64,000 nt of DNA from Pedobacter sp. PF22-3 (lineage in GTDB: Bacteria; Bacteroidota; Bacteroidia; Sphingobacteriales; Sphingobacteriaceae): NCBI RefSeq assembly GCF_026239555.1, contig NZ_JAPIVP010000002.1:372001-436000 (forward strand), written 5' to 3'. Below are positions 9,036-18,243 of this stretch, piece after piece. The notes below the pieces were generated by a model. That model saw only the letters and a program-made list of their open reading frames with translations, was not told the origin of the DNA and did not search any database. Position numbers and translations under genes: made by a program. Positions within the stretch are counted from its first letter, which is position 1. Each line of letters starts with the position of its first letter.

Positions 9036-10109
9036 ATGCCAACCAAAAATCAGCAGATTTCAGATCTGGTAACACTTAATGAAGAGCTGGAAAATTATTT
9101 TGCCAATACCATTATACCCCAGCTTTTTGTCGATTCAGAACTGATTTTAAGAAAATTTACCCCACCTGCCATGAAGCAGTTTTCGCTGAAAGCTGATTTT
9201 ATTGGCAGATCAATACTGGATGTTCATGAAAATTTCAGATTTCCCACCATCATTGAAAATATAAAAACAGTGATTGCAACCGGAAAGATCCTGGAAAAGG
9301 AAATCCAGACTACGGATATGCATTGGTTTCAGATGAATATCTTGCCATACATAAACAGAAAAGACAATAAAACAAATGGTGTTATTATCACCTTTGTAGA
9401 TGTCACAGCCAGGATAAAAGATCTACGCGAACAAGAAAAACTTGTGGCAGAGCATGAGCTTCTACTTGATAGTATTGCCCACGACATTAAGAACCCCATA
9501 TTAGCGCTAAGCCTTTCATTATCTGCGATGAAACTGGACGTTAATAAAAAGGCGGAAAGATTGCCAAAATTGATCGATGCCATGGAAAGAAGCCTAAATA
9601 ACATCAAAAATGTTGTGGATGATCTTGTGCGGGGCCACTGGGATAAGCAGCGCAGTGATTATGCGGAAGAGCTTATAGACCTGGGAAATATAATTGAAGA
9701 TGTACGTCTGTCCATTTCCAGCTTAATTCATGAATCGGGTGCGATTATTGAAACAGATTTAAAAGCAACAGAAATTACTTTTGTGCGCAGAAAATTACGC
9801 AGCATCCTTTACAATCTGGTTAGCAATGCAATAAAATATACACCAAAGGATAGAAAACCCCACGTAAAAATTCAAGCCGAAAAGCGCGGTAAATATATGC
9901 TCTTAAAGGTATCAGATAATGGAATTGGACTTACGGAAGAAGCCAAAAATATTATTTTTGAGAAATTTAAACGTGTAAAAACTGGCGTAGAGGGATCTGG
10001 TGTGGGATTATACCTTGTACATACGATCGTGAGCAACGCCGGCGGTAAAATAGAAATCGAAAACAATGCAGAGGTTGGCTCGGTGTTTAAAATATTCCTG
10101 AAAAATTAA
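9036..10109 (+). CDS. Orphan PAS-domain sensor histidine kinase
   Basis: The product has 357 residues, with no membrane segment and no signal peptide, so it is cytoplasmic. A PAS-like domain spans about 20-128 (FIGRSILDVHENF ... GVIITFVDVTARIKDL). The H-box SIAHDIKNPILAL has phospho-acceptor H149. The ATPase module has the N-box NLVSNAIKYTP, G1 DNGIGL, F-box FEKFKRV and G2 GSGVGLYLV. No receiver domain or response-regulator gene lies nearby, so the partner is elsewhere. The PAS domain resembles those following CheB/CheR in chemotaxis-like fusion proteins. The stimulus is unknown. Confidence 0.88.
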   Translation: MPTKNQQISDLVTLNEELENYFANTIIPQLFVDSELILRKFTPPAMKQFSLKADFIGRSILDVHENFRFPTIIENIKTVIATGKILEKEIQTTDMHWFQMNILPYINRKDNKTNGVIITFVDVTARIKDLREQEKLVAEHELLLDSIAHDIKNPILALSLSLSAMKLDVNKKAERLPKLIDAMERSLNNIKNVVDDLVRGHWDKQRSDYAEELIDLGNIIEDVRLSISSLIHESGAIIETDLKATEITFVRRKLRSILYNLVSNAIKYTPKDRKPHVKIQAEKRGKYMLLKVSDNGIGLTEEAKNIIFEKFKRVKTGVEGSGVGLYLVHTIVSNAGGKIEIENNAEVGSVFKIFLKN

Positions 10110-10118
10110 GTTTTGTAG

Positions 10119-10271
10119 TATCACATCTTTGGTAATAAACAGGAACAGCCTCTGCTAATGGGCACAAGCTATGCTATTTTAACGGAGCACCGCAAAAACA
10201 TACAACAGGATAGTATCTATAATGCCAGTGCAAGAACCCAAATCTATAAGTATGAGAAAGTTGATGATTAA
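10119..10271 (+). pseudogene. Possible gene remnant downstream of the kinase
   Basis: An open frame follows TAG at 10116. An ATG at 10158 would give 37 residues ending SARTQIYKYEKVDD, stopping at 10269-10271. The composition looks protein-like and the terminator at 10297 follows at once, as expected for a real 3' end. It is not recognised; it could be the tail of a deleted gene or a small protein. This is the only content of the 308-bp gap apart from the terminator. Confidence 0.25.
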
Positions 10272-10296
10272 TTTTTTTTACTTATGGGTTTAACGT

Positions 10297-10333
10297 AAAA
10301 GTCCTGGCAATTGGCCAGGACTTTTATTTTTTT
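10297..10333 (+). terminator. Rho-independent terminator
   Basis: A perfect 12-bp stem AAAAGTCCTGGC / GCCAGGACTTTT with a 5-base loop is followed by a T-run. Confidence 0.85.
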
Positions 10334-10417
10334 CAATCATTTTACAGAGGCATTTCGGTTTGCCGATTAAACGTTAACCTTCAAATGATCAGGCACCGTC
10401 ATCTCCAAGTTTAATTG

Positions 10418-12883
10418 TTATCTGGTCTCAATGGGCAGTACAGCAGTTTTTAAACCTTTAGACGAAACACTTAGATTTAATTTCCCAGCCTGTTCTGTTG
10501 ATTGAACGGTAATCACCAGTTTGCCCTTAAAGGCCTTCATTTTTGGCAGGTGAAATAATTCCAGGCTTGTTGCATCGCCATTGGCTACTACTTTATATGT
10601 TCCTTTTCCGGTAACTTTAAAAGCTAAGCTATTCTCTGCATCAGGACATAAAGTACCATTCGCATCTACCACACTTGCCGTAATGTAGGCTAAATCCTTG
10701 CCATCAGCCATCAAAGTTTTACGATCAGATGCTAACACGATATGGTGCGGTTTGCCAGCCGTTTTAACTTTTTGTTCAGCAACAGCTTTACCATTCTCAT
10801 CATAGGCAATAACCTTTATTTCTCCTGGTTCGTATTTTACATCATTCCACATCAGTCGGTACCTGCTGGTATTGGACTTTTTATTTTTGCTTTGCCTGCC
10901 CTGGCTTTTGTTGTTAATAAACAACTCTGCTGACGGGTAATTGGTGTACACAAATACTGGTGTAACTTGTCCTTCACGCCCAGGGAAAGTCCAGTGAGGA
11001 ACTATATGAAGAGTCGGTTTTTCAGGATTCCACTTGCTCCGGTAGAGATAAAACCGATCTTTAGGGATCCCTGCCAGGTCAATAATCCCAAAATAAGAAC
11101 TGTGCGATGGCCATTTCTCATCGTATGGGGTAGGTTCGCCCAAGTAATCAAAGCCTGTCCAAACGAACTCGCCAATTACATATTTAAGTGAATCCTGCAT
11201 TACAAATTCATCATCCGGAATTTGCGACCAGTTACAGTATTCAAGATCGTAAGATGAACTTTGATTATCGTTGTACATTTTCATTTTTTGCGGCACAACC
11301 GGGAATTTATATACCCCTCTTGAGCTCACGGTAGAGGCCGTTTCAGACCCCAGAATCATAGCTTGTGGCAAACGTTTGTATGCATCGCTGTACCAGAACG
11401 GTTTATAATTAAACCCAGGGATATCCAATACCGAAGCAAAGTTATTGTCTAAGGCATCTTTAATCCTATCCATACCCGCAGTAACCGGTCTGGTTGGATC
11501 TTCCCTGTGGCATATATCCTGTAAAAACTTTACAATCTTGCCCCCTTCTTTGGTTGATTGATCGGGCACTTCGTTTCCAATACTCCACATCACCACAGAA
11601 GGATTGTTCCTGTTGGCATGGATCATGTTAACAATATCTTTTTCGGCCCACTCATCAAAAAGGGGACTGTATCCGTTTAAAACTTTAGGTGCTTTCCATT
11701 CATCAAAAGATTCGACCATAAGCATAAATCCCATTTCATCACATAACTTTACCAGCTCTGGAGCTGGCATATTGTGTGAGGTTCTAATGGCATCGCAACC
11801 CATATCTTTCAATAATACAAGCTGCCTGCGCAATGCAGCTACATTGATGGCGGCTCCAAGTGGCCCCAAATCGTGGTGGTTGCAAACGCCTTTAAACTTG
11901 CGGTAAACCCCGTTTAGCGAGAACCCTTTTTCTGCTTCGTATTTAATGGAACGGATACCAAAAGTAGTGGTATATTCATCTTTTAAGCTGTTCCCAGCAT
12001 ATAGTTTTGTGATGGCCGAATATAGGTTTGGTGTTTCCGGCGACCACAATTCTGGCTTTCTGACAACTAAATCTTGCTCAAACTCATTCAAATCACTTTC
12101 ATTCAAAATCTTGGTTGCAGAAGCTACCGTTTCGCCTTTTGCATTTACAATGGTGGTTTGCAGGCTCAAACCAGTATAATTCCCACTAAGTGAATTTACC
12201 TGAGTTCTTATTTTTACACGCGCAAAATCTTTATTGATTATGGGGGTGGTAATATAAATACCCCAAACCGGGATACTTACCTCATCCGTTATAATGACAT
12301 GCACATTCCGGTACAGGCCGGCCCCGGGATACCAGCGCGACGCTTCCGGCAAATTTTCCAGGCTAATGGTAAGTGTATTTTTGCCAACTTTCATTTTGTC
12401 GGTTACGTCTATTGAAAAAGAATTGTAGCCGTACGCCCATTGCCCAACAGCTTCTCCATTCAAAAACACTTTAGGGTAGCTCATGGCGCCATCAATCAAG
12501 ATCACTGCTTTTTTACCTTTTGTAAAAGCAGGTGCAACAAAAGTATTCCGGTACCAGGCTTTGCCAACAAAAGGCAAGCCACCTGTTCTTCCTGTTTTTA
12601 ATGATGCTGTTTGCTCTCCGTTTTGTAAAATCTGTACATTTTGGCTATCATTGTTCCCATCAAAAGGACCTTTTATTGCCCAATCATGCGGTACACTTAC
12701 CGTTTCCCATTTGGTGTCATCAAACGCAGGATTTTTGGCCTCAGGAAAATCACCTTTGCTAAACTTCCAGTTTTTTTCCAGCAGGTATTCTGTCCTACCC
12801 TGACCATGTACTGTTCCGCAAAACAATACATTGAACATTAAAACGGATAAACCCCAACATAATGATATTTTGATTGCATTCAT
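10418..12883 (-). CDS. Secreted GH2 beta-galactosidase-like enzyme with DUF4982 region
   Basis: The product has 821 residues from ATG 12883 (a TTG six bases upstream overlaps the promoter box). The signal peptide ends near GTVHGQ. Domain order: sugar-binding jelly roll (about 30-195), Ig-like domain (about 200-305), TIM barrel (about 315-590), DUF4982-like (about 620-690) and a C-terminal Ig/invasin-like domain. The acid/base is Glu438 in WSIGNEVPDQ and the likely nucleophile Glu514 in ILGSETAS. GNEV and the NHHDLGPLG stretch are typical of GH2 beta-galactosidases of Bacteroidota; a beta-glucuronidase or other GH2 activity cannot be excluded. It is periplasmic or surface-exposed and the gene is monocistronic. 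Confidence 0.88.
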   Translation of the reverse strand: MNAIKISLCWGLSVLMFNVLFCGTVHGQGRTEYLLEKNWKFSKGDFPEAKNPAFDDTKWETVSVPHDWAIKGPFDGNNDSQNVQILQNGEQTASLKTGRTGGLPFVGKAWYRNTFVAPAFTKGKKAVILIDGAMSYPKVFLNGEAVGQWAYGYNSFSIDVTDKMKVGKNTLTISLENLPEASRWYPGAGLYRNVHVIITDEVSIPVWGIYITTPIINKDFARVKIRTQVNSLSGNYTGLSLQTTIVNAKGETVASATKILNESDLNEFEQDLVVRKPELWSPETPNLYSAITKLYAGNSLKDEYTTTFGIRSIKYEAEKGFSLNGVYRKFKGVCNHHDLGPLGAAINVAALRRQLVLLKDMGCDAIRTSHNMPAPELVKLCDEMGFMLMVESFDEWKAPKVLNGYSPLFDEWAEKDIVNMIHANRNNPSVVMWSIGNEVPDQSTKEGGKIVKFLQDICHREDPTRPVTAGMDRIKDALDNNFASVLDIPGFNYKPFWYSDAYKRLPQAMILGSETASTVSSRGVYKFPVVPQKMKMYNDNQSSSYDLEYCNWSQIPDDEFVMQDSLKYVIGEFVWTGFDYLGEPTPYDEKWPSHSSYFGIIDLAGIPKDRFYLYRSKWNPEKPTLHIVPHWTFPGREGQVTPVFVYTNYPSAELFINNKSQGRQSKNKKSNTSRYRLMWNDVKYEPGEIKVIAYDENGKAVAEQKVKTAGKPHHIVLASDRKTLMADGKDLAYITASVVDANGTLCPDAENSLAFKVTGKGTYKVVANGDATSLELFHLPKMKAFKGKLVITVQSTEQAGKLNLSVSSKGLKTAVLPIETR

Positions 12884-12886
12884 CCT

Positions 12887-12894
12887 CAAATCTA
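12887..12894 (-). promoter_or_regulatory. TAGATTTG promoter box abutting the GH2 start codon
   Basis: On the minus strand TAGATTTG is followed by AGG and then ATG. The box ends three bases before the start codon, which would put the transcription start at or very near the ATG. Confidence 0.45.
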
Positions 12895-13228
12895 AATGTT
12901 AAAACAGTGCTCAGCAATTTAAGGAAACAACAGGTTAAAATAAGTCAATAAATGGTTTAATTTTAGCTGGTCTGCTTACAAAAGCAGGGTGCATCTAAAG
13001 GTGTTGCTTAATTAAAATTGATGAATGGCGACCTGATTTTTAAATAAAAACATTGCACATGAAGAGGCTGCATTCTTGATGAAATGATGAATTTGCTATT
13101 CGGAATGTAATGAAGAATCTTTTTGTTAATTATAATTTTAACCGTCTATTTTGATCATCGGTTGATGTAAAAATCAAAAACCACCTACAACTTTCGTTAC
13201 AGATGGTTAGTTTTAATCTTGACAATAA
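12890..13228. other. Gene-free gap upstream of the GH2 gene
   Basis: It holds the GH2 promoter box at its left end and a terminator (13171-13212) for the gene on its right. Nothing else is recognised. Confidence 0.6.
13171..13212 (-). terminator. Probable terminator of the gene at 13229-13819
   Basis: Minus-strand arms AACCATCT / AGGTGGTT (one mismatch) are followed by a T-rich tract (TTTTTGATTTTT). Confidence 0.5.
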
Positions 13229-13819
13229 TTATTTGGTTAGTGCTAGTGTTTTTTGGTGCTCCACTTGTATCAAACGACAGTAGAATTCCCAGTCAATATT
13301 GGGGCTTCTCATTGCTGCAACTGATATTATTTTTGTTTTATCATTCTGATTTGCAGCGTACATATTTTTAAAATCTTTCAGGGTTGTTCTCATTGAACGT
13401 AGAACTGCAAAAAATCTGCGATCATAGAAAACGATTTTATTTTTGTTTCTTTTGCTAGATTTATATTCATCATTGGATGCTTCACTGTAGGCTTTCTGAA
13501 GCTTATCAAGAATTATAAGTCTGTCGCTGATATTTTTTATTGACTCTTCTGACAGATCCATATCTTTAATACCGATAATTTCTCTTTGGTTAGTTAAGAC
13601 CGTAACACCGTCAATGTTTATTTCCTGTTTACCATCTCTAGAGAACAAATAGATCGGGGTAGGTAAATCATCGATATCAACCGAATCCAATTTTATTAAG
13701 TTTTTGTTAAAGTTTGCACGGGTAGCTGATAATCCCTCTGTTGAGAATGGTTTAACAGATTGGGCTTTAGCGCTAATCATTAATAATGATAACACAATGA
13801 TTTTAAGAGCGTTGTTCAT
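13229..13819 (-). CDS. Secreted protein of unknown function
   Basis: The product has 196 residues with a clear Sec signal peptide (MNNALKIIVLSLLMISAKAQS). The mature part contains VDIDDLPTPIYLFSRDGKQEINIDGVTV, helical LDKLQKAYSEASNDEYKSSKRNKNKI and YCRLIQVEHQKTLALTK. No domain is recognised. It is probably periplasmic. The gene is alone, with its own terminator on the left and an AT-rich 196-bp gap on the right. Confidence 0.7.
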   Translation of the reverse strand: MNNALKIIVLSLLMISAKAQSVKPFSTEGLSATRANFNKNLIKLDSVDIDDLPTPIYLFSRDGKQEINIDGVTVLTNQREIIGIKDMDLSEESIKNISDRLIILDKLQKAYSEASNDEYKSSKRNKNKIVFYDRRFFAVLRSMRTTLKDFKNMYAANQNDKTKIISVAAMRSPNIDWEFYCRLIQVEHQKTLALTK

Positions 13820-14015
13820 AAAACAAAGATACCCTTAATTATTTCTTAAAGTTTACTTAACAAAAATGAGTCCTTGATATTTATCAATAAAGTGCCTTGA
13901 AAAGGCTGGTTAGCATTTTTAGGAACATAAAAAAAGTACAAATATTCCTTATTTGTGTATTACTTATATGGCTTTTTCAGAATTCCTGTATCAAAATTGC
14001 ATTATATAAACCAAG

Positions 14016-14732
14016 TTAAGGTCTAAAGTCAGCCTCACTTACACCTGAGTTAATCTTTAGTTCAACAACGTTCAGGGTCTGTAAATGATCCTTATCACCA
14101 ATTTTCATTTCGGATGCAAAGGTCAGTCCTGAATATTTTTTATAACTAACATAGAGTGTAGTAGAAAAACTGTTTTTGTTTATATCCTCTACCTTATCAT
14201 CCCGCATAAGCAACTTGCTTTCCTTATCAAAATACAACAGTTCAACCAATCCGCTTTTACGAGTTGCCTTGATCTTGTAGCAGTCCTTAACACCCACTTT
14301 TTCTTCACCCAGAAATTCGAGCGTCCATAGTTCGGGCATAATCCAATCAAGTTCATTAAAAATATTATTCCTATCGAACTTATCTTTAAATTCAGCAAGA
14401 TCCGCCTTCTTTACCTCTCCATTAACGGTTTCAAAAGCATTCTTTCCATCAAACCAATTTTGAAATACGGTTCTGCCCTTATATACGATATTAAAACTAC
14501 CTTTATTTGGCAACATTTCCTTTGTAATATAGTTTACCTCTCTACCCTCCATTTCGGTCTTGATATTGCTGTACAAGGTTGTAATACTACGGAGAAAGGT
14601 CTCACCGCCCATTTCCTCAATGCAGTTTTTAACGATAATCAGGGGATCCGGCTTCGCAGCCTCCTGAGCCAGAAGCGTAATGCTGCCAAGGGTGAATAAC
14701 AGTACAATGGGTATCGTTTTTGTAAACTTCAT
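14016..14732 (-). CDS. LolA-like outer-membrane-lipoprotein-sorting-type protein
   Basis: The product has 238 residues with a signal peptide ending SITLLAQ. The mature part has the half-barrel pattern of LolA/LppX-type proteins: an N-terminal helix (IIVKNCIEEMGGETFLRSI), repeated beta strands with KMEG/YKGRTVFQNWFDGKNAFE, then VGVKDCYKIKATRKSGLVELLYFDKESKLLMRDD, a motif typical of these proteins. It likely binds a lipid or lipoprotein acyl chain in the periplasm. Such proteins often occur with M16 peptidases or TonB systems, but none is adjacent here. Function is inferred from the fold only. Confidence 0.65.
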   Translation of the reverse strand: MKFTKTIPIVLLFTLGSITLLAQEAAKPDPLIIVKNCIEEMGGETFLRSITTLYSNIKTEMEGREVNYITKEMLPNKGSFNIVYKGRTVFQNWFDGKNAFETVNGEVKKADLAEFKDKFDRNNIFNELDWIMPELWTLEFLGEEKVGVKDCYKIKATRKSGLVELLYFDKESKLLMRDDKVEDINKNSFSTTLYVSYKKYSGLTFASEMKIGDKDHLQTLNVVELKINSGVSEADFRP

Positions 14733-14786
14733 TTTTACGGGTTGAATGTTTTATTTTAATGATTAAGTATGCTAATAGTATCGGTT

Positions 14787-15197
14787 TTAATCTGGTTTTA
14801 TCTCCTGCAAAGCTTGCGATGAGCCATTCTCATCTGGCTCTATCATTTTGCCGGTTTTAAAATCATATCCAAATGCATCATAATCCTCATTCCCTTCTCC
14901 CTTTGGATTATCGCCATACTCATTGGGGCCAAAATCACCTGCCGAAAAAAACATCGGAAAAGCGTAAAAAGGCACCAACTGCCACCAGCCTGATTTACCT
15001 AGATCATGACAGCGTTTTGCGCCCTGAGAAATCAACAGATAGATCGGCAATAGCAAGATGATCTCAATCCAGCTGCCAACTGACTTATTGTTCTCAAAAA
15101 TTAGCACAAAAAAGTAAATAATCAGATAGAAGATTTGGGTTAAAGCGAATTCCGTACGGCGGATTCTGCCATAAAAAGAAAAGGGGTCTTTGAACAT
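14787..15197 (-). CDS. DUF805 family inner-membrane protein
   Basis: The product has 136 residues. It begins FKDPFSFYGRIRRTEFALTQ, the signature of DUF805 (F.G.R.sR.eF), with membrane helices near 20-35, 43-58 and 73-85, and the family motif RCHDLGKSGWW. The C-terminus is acidic and cytoplasmic (GEGNEDYDAFGYDFKTGK). It lies 54 bases upstream of the LolA-like gene on the same strand, so they may be cotranscribed. Role unknown; the family occurs widely as small envelope proteins. Confidence 0.85.
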   Translation of the reverse strand: MFKDPFSFYGRIRRTEFALTQIFYLIIYFFVLIFENNKSVGSWIEIILLLPIYLLISQGAKRCHDLGKSGWWQLVPFYAFPMFFSAGDFGPNEYGDNPKGEGNEDYDAFGYDFKTGKMIEPDENGSSQALQEIKPD

Positions 15198-15357
15198 TGG
15201 AGAGGCGTTTATTTATTTGCCAGTTTAATTTGGAACAAAGTAATGATTATTAGATCAGATGTCAAATATTTTTTTTTAATGAAGCTAGCAAACTGACTAA
15301 TTAAAAGTTACTAACTACAAAAAGCGGATGATTGTTGCGAAAACGCCAATTAAAAGC

Positions 15358-15393
15358 AATAAAAAAGCCCCTTTAATATGATTTAAAGGGGCT
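15358..15393 (-). terminator. Terminator of the tRNA-Ala gene
   Basis: The stem AGCCCCTTTAAA / TTTAAAGGGGCT is followed by a T-run on the minus strand, immediately downstream of the tRNA 3' end. Confidence 0.85.
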
Positions 15394-15401
15394 AAATAAT
15401 A

Positions 15402-15478
15402 TGGTGGAGAATATCGGATTCGAACCGATCACCTCTTCACTGCCAGCGAAGCGCTCTAGCCAAATGAGCTAATCCCCC
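15402..15478 (-). tRNA. tRNA-Ala (anticodon GGC)
   Basis: On the minus strand the 77 bases fold as a cloverleaf: acceptor GGGGGAT/ATTCTCC, D arm GCTC-ATTTGGCTA-GAGC, anticodon loop CTGGCAG (GGC), T arm ATCGG-TTCGAAT-CCGAT, discriminator A and an encoded CCA. Its own terminator follows. Confidence 0.97.
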
Positions 15479-15480
15479 AG

Positions 15481-15862
15481 GTATTAATATTCAATAATAA
15501 AATAATTAAACATTGAATAACAAGCTTCTGGCTTGAGCAGCAAAAATAGCAAATACTTTCTCGAATGCAAATGATAATTTAACTTTTTAATTAATCTTTA
15601 AATTTTAAGGCAAACAATGCCATTAATCAGATTACGGCAAGGGCCGGTTGCATAGGGTAAATTGATGAATAGAAAAAGTATAAATGTGGCAACCAGTAAC
15701 ACGATAAAAACATAATGGCCTTAAGTGCACTGTCCATATAACACATGGCTACAAGAGCTAAAAAAGGGACAATAACGACATTGATAAAAATTACCGAAAA
15801 TAAATCTTCAATGTTAAGTAGGCACTAAATATTGTGTAGATTTCGTTCCTTAAATGTTTATA
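15481..15862 (-). other. Gap with a possible decayed membrane-protein remnant
   Basis: The 382 bp between the tRNA and the CAT-like gene hold no intact gene. On the minus strand (about 15813-15625) a stop-free frame reads FINVVIVPFLALVAMCYMDS and later SCYWLPHLYFFYSSIYP, strongly hydrophobic, ending at TGA. It lacks a convincing start and family match, so it is a possible relic of a small membrane protein. Confidence 0.3.
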
Positions 15863-16507
15863 CTAAACATTTTCTTTAACCCCTGTTTTATTTAACAGCG
15901 CCTGATAGCAATCCACAAATTGAGCAACGTTAAAGCCATCCATCAAAGCATGATTTACATGTATAGAAACCGACATTATTTTTCTTCCGTTTTCATCTCT
16001 AAGCTTGCCAAAAGATATTTTAGGGCAACTATCCTGATAAGCGTAGTTTCGCGCATGTGATAGAGAGGTAAAATTTAACCAGGGCAGTGCCGAATAATGG
16101 ATTACATTTTCACCTGATGAGGAAGGGATTAAGCCAGTGCCGGCCTGCACTTTTTCAATTTCCTGATTAGCTGCCACTCTAAAATCTTCAAAATCCGCAT
16201 GAAAATCCATATAACCAAACCCAAAAGTTCCGTTTGGACGATTAATGGTTGCCGCAGCATTTACAATATCGTATTTCCAAACTTCGCCATCAATAATGCG
16301 ATATTTAAAGGGCTCTACATTATTGGCCGCTACCAAAGATTTGTGCAGGTAAAGCAGAAAAAAGGAAACGTTTTGTTCTTTTGCTTCTTCGTAGGTAGCC
16401 GTACAATCTACGTCTACAGTAACACCGAAGAAAGGCTCTTCAAAGGCGCTAAAAAATTTAAAATGATCTTTTCTGATCCAGGTATTGATATCTATTTTTT
16501 CTTTCAT
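15863..16507 (-). CDS. Chloramphenicol acetyltransferase family protein
   Basis: The product has 214 residues, the usual length for a CAT trimer subunit. It begins IDINTWIRKDHFKFFSAFEEP, a typical CAT N-terminus, and carries the catalytic motif HVNHALMDGFNVAQF with H186 as base and D190 as structural residue. SLSHARNYAYQDSCPKISFGK matches the mid-domain. It would acetylate chloramphenicol or a related hydroxyl with acetyl-CoA. Its start overlaps the stop of the HAD gene (ATGA), so translation is coupled. As a chromosomal gene with no mobile element nearby it may be an intrinsic resistance gene or have another substrate. Confidence 0.85.
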   Translation of the reverse strand: MKEKIDINTWIRKDHFKFFSAFEEPFFGVTVDVDCTATYEEAKEQNVSFFLLYLHKSLVAANNVEPFKYRIIDGEVWKYDIVNAAATINRPNGTFGFGYMDFHADFEDFRVAANQEIEKVQAGTGLIPSSSGENVIHYSALPWLNFTSLSHARNYAYQDSCPKISFGKLRDENGRKIMSVSIHVNHALMDGFNVAQFVDCYQALLNKTGVKENV

Positions 16508-17199
16508 TCAATTAATTTTGGTAAGACCTCAGATAGACTTTCCATCTGGTAAAAATTTGCATGCTCAACGGTATGATCAATATGCTCATGCACCCACGTA
16601 GTATGAAAAGGAATATGAACAGCATGTCCGCCAATATTCAACACAGGTAAAACATCCGATTTTAAAGAATTACCCAACATTAAAAACTCCTCAGGCTTAC
16701 AATCCAGGTGTTTGATTAGTTTTTGATAATCTTTTTCCTGTTTATCACTCATAATTTCGATGTGGTGAAAATAGTGATCAAGCCCTGATTTTGTCAATTT
16801 TCTTTGCTGATCTAATAAATCGCCTTTGGTAGCCACCACCAGTTTATATTTTCCATGTAGGGATTTCAGCACTTCTTCAACCCCATCAATCAGCTCTACC
16901 GGTTTATTAAGCATATCTTGTCCCAGTTCTATGGCCCTATTAATCACGATTGGGTCTATTTTACCAGCTGTTATCCTTAAAACAGTTTCAATCATACTCA
17001 ATACAAAACCCTTAATTCCATAACCATAAAGGGGTAAATTGGCTATTTCCGTTTTATAAAGTTCTGCCAGGATTTTATGGTGCGGCATAAAATCTTCTAA
17101 TAGGCCTGCAAACTGATTTTCGGTTTCCCTGAAATAGGGCTCATTTACCCAAAGGGTATCATCTGCATCAAAAGCAATTACAGTAATTTGATTTTTCAT
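16504..17199 (-). CDS. HAD-superfamily hydrolase (phosphatase-like)
   Basis: The product has 231 residues from ATG 17199. It begins MKNQITVIAFDADDTLWVNE with the nucleophile D11 and acid D13 (DxDxT). Motif II is VVATKG, and motif III/IV is in the LGNSLKSDV region. The cap domain is helical. An upstream in-frame start at 17238 is rejected because it would cover the promoter box at 17222-17229. It is the first gene of a two-gene operon with the CAT-like gene through an ATGA overlap. Likely a phosphatase of a small metabolite; substrate unknown. Confidence 0.85.
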   Translation of the reverse strand: MKNQITVIAFDADDTLWVNEPYFRETENQFAGLLEDFMPHHKILAELYKTEIANLPLYGYGIKGFVLSMIETVLRITAGKIDPIVINRAIELGQDMLNKPVELIDGVEEVLKSLHGKYKLVVATKGDLLDQQRKLTKSGLDHYFHHIEIMSDKQEKDYQKLIKHLDCKPEEFLMLGNSLKSDVLPVLNIGGHAVHIPFHTTWVHEHIDHTVEHANFYQMESLSEVLPKLIE

Positions 17200-17221
17200 G
17201 GTTATGCTTACTTTAGCACCA

Positions 17222-17249
17222 CAAAAGTAAAGCAGCAACGAACTTCAAA
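17222..17249 (-). promoter_or_regulatory. Promoter of the HAD/CAT operon
   Basis: On the minus strand TACTTTTG (17229-17222) fits TAnnTTTG, with TTTG (17249-17246) 16 bases upstream, somewhat close. The HAD ATG follows after 22 bases. Confidence 0.5.
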
Positions 17250-17277
17250 AAAGGACATTTGTCTCAACTCAATAAAT

Positions 17278-17913
17278 ATGTTAAGAACCAACCTTACTTT
17301 CTTGTCCTTTATTGAACGTTTTTGCGCTGAAAATAAAGAGGCAAACATTACGCTTAAAAATTTTAAAGCAGGTTATAGATTTATTGAGCAAGGCGAAAAA
17401 ATCAACAACATTTACATCATTAAAGAAGGCATCAGCAAATGTTTTATTTCTGAAGAGAACGGTAAAGATTTTATTATCGAATTTTTAGGGAAGGGCGAAA
17501 TTGTTGGTGAATTAGAAGCGCTAAAAAAGATTACTTGCCTGTGCAATGTAGCTGCAATTAGCGATGTTACGGCCTATGTCATACCGCATCATCATTTCCT
17601 TTCATTGATTAACAAAAGTAGTGAATTCACTACACTCCTACTCCAGGAATTGTCTACCAGAATTATACAAACCAGTACACGCGCAGCTTTCCAGCAGTTA
17701 TACACCTTAGAATATGCCATTATGAAATTATTTAAATTACAAGCTGACGAGCATATCTCTATATCCAAAGAAGACATGGCTGCCTACCTGGGCATCTCCC
17801 TAAGGAGCTTTAACAGAAGCTTAAAGCAGGTTATAGCTAAAGGTGATTTTGATTCACCTGAATTTAAAAATACGCTGCAATTAACCAGTATGAAAAAGCT
17901 TCTGGAAAATTAA
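17278..17913 (+). CDS. Crp/Fnr family transcriptional regulator
   Basis: The product has 211 residues from ATG 17278 (MLRTNLTF); an upstream ATG at 17188 would overlap the divergent HAD gene and its promoter. An N-terminal cyclic-nucleotide-binding-like beta-roll (about 20-120) shows FKAGYRFIEQGEKINNIYIIKEGISKCF and GEIVGELEAL. A C-terminal winged helix follows, with ISISKEDMAAYLGISLRSFNRSLKQV. No cysteine cluster for an Fe-S centre is present. The gene is divergent from the HAD/CAT operon with starts 78 bp apart, so it may control that operon. Confidence 0.88.
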   Translation: MLRTNLTFLSFIERFCAENKEANITLKNFKAGYRFIEQGEKINNIYIIKEGISKCFISEENGKDFIIEFLGKGEIVGELEALKKITCLCNVAAISDVTAYVIPHHHFLSLINKSSEFTTLLLQELSTRIIQTSTRAAFQQLYTLEYAIMKLFKLQADEHISISKEDMAAYLGISLRSFNRSLKQVIAKGDFDSPEFKNTLQLTSMKKLLEN

Positions 17914-18243
17914 GAAACGCACAGTGTTTATGGTATAATTATTGCTATCAAATTAATTTTAGATTAATTGTAGCGTTTTCGCATTTCGATCCGTTTAAGC
18001 AATTGAGATTTAAAAATAACCGCCATTTGCGGAAAATAATTTCACACAAAAAAACACATACAAATGAAAAAAAACTACTATCAATCCAAATTAAGATTTC
18101 CGAGTTAATCCAAATGTTGGGGTACCATCTATAAAAAATAGATTACTCCATAGTATAATGATATCCTTAACTATCATTGCATAAAAAAGCATAGGTTAAA
18201 AAAACCTGCGCAATTACATTGATTCAGCTAATCTTAATTAAAC
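17914..18243. other. Gene-free gap, nothing recognised
   Basis: This 330-bp AT-rich stretch holds a short stem AGGTT/AACCT at about 18192-18205 and no frame worth calling. Confidence 0.5.

Noticed and set aside
15863..17199. Recently acquired resistance island around the CAT-like gene
   Set aside because: No integrase, transposase or flanking repeats; coupled to a HAD gene in a normal-looking operon. The nearby tRNA-Ala shows no duplicated 3' end as attachment site.
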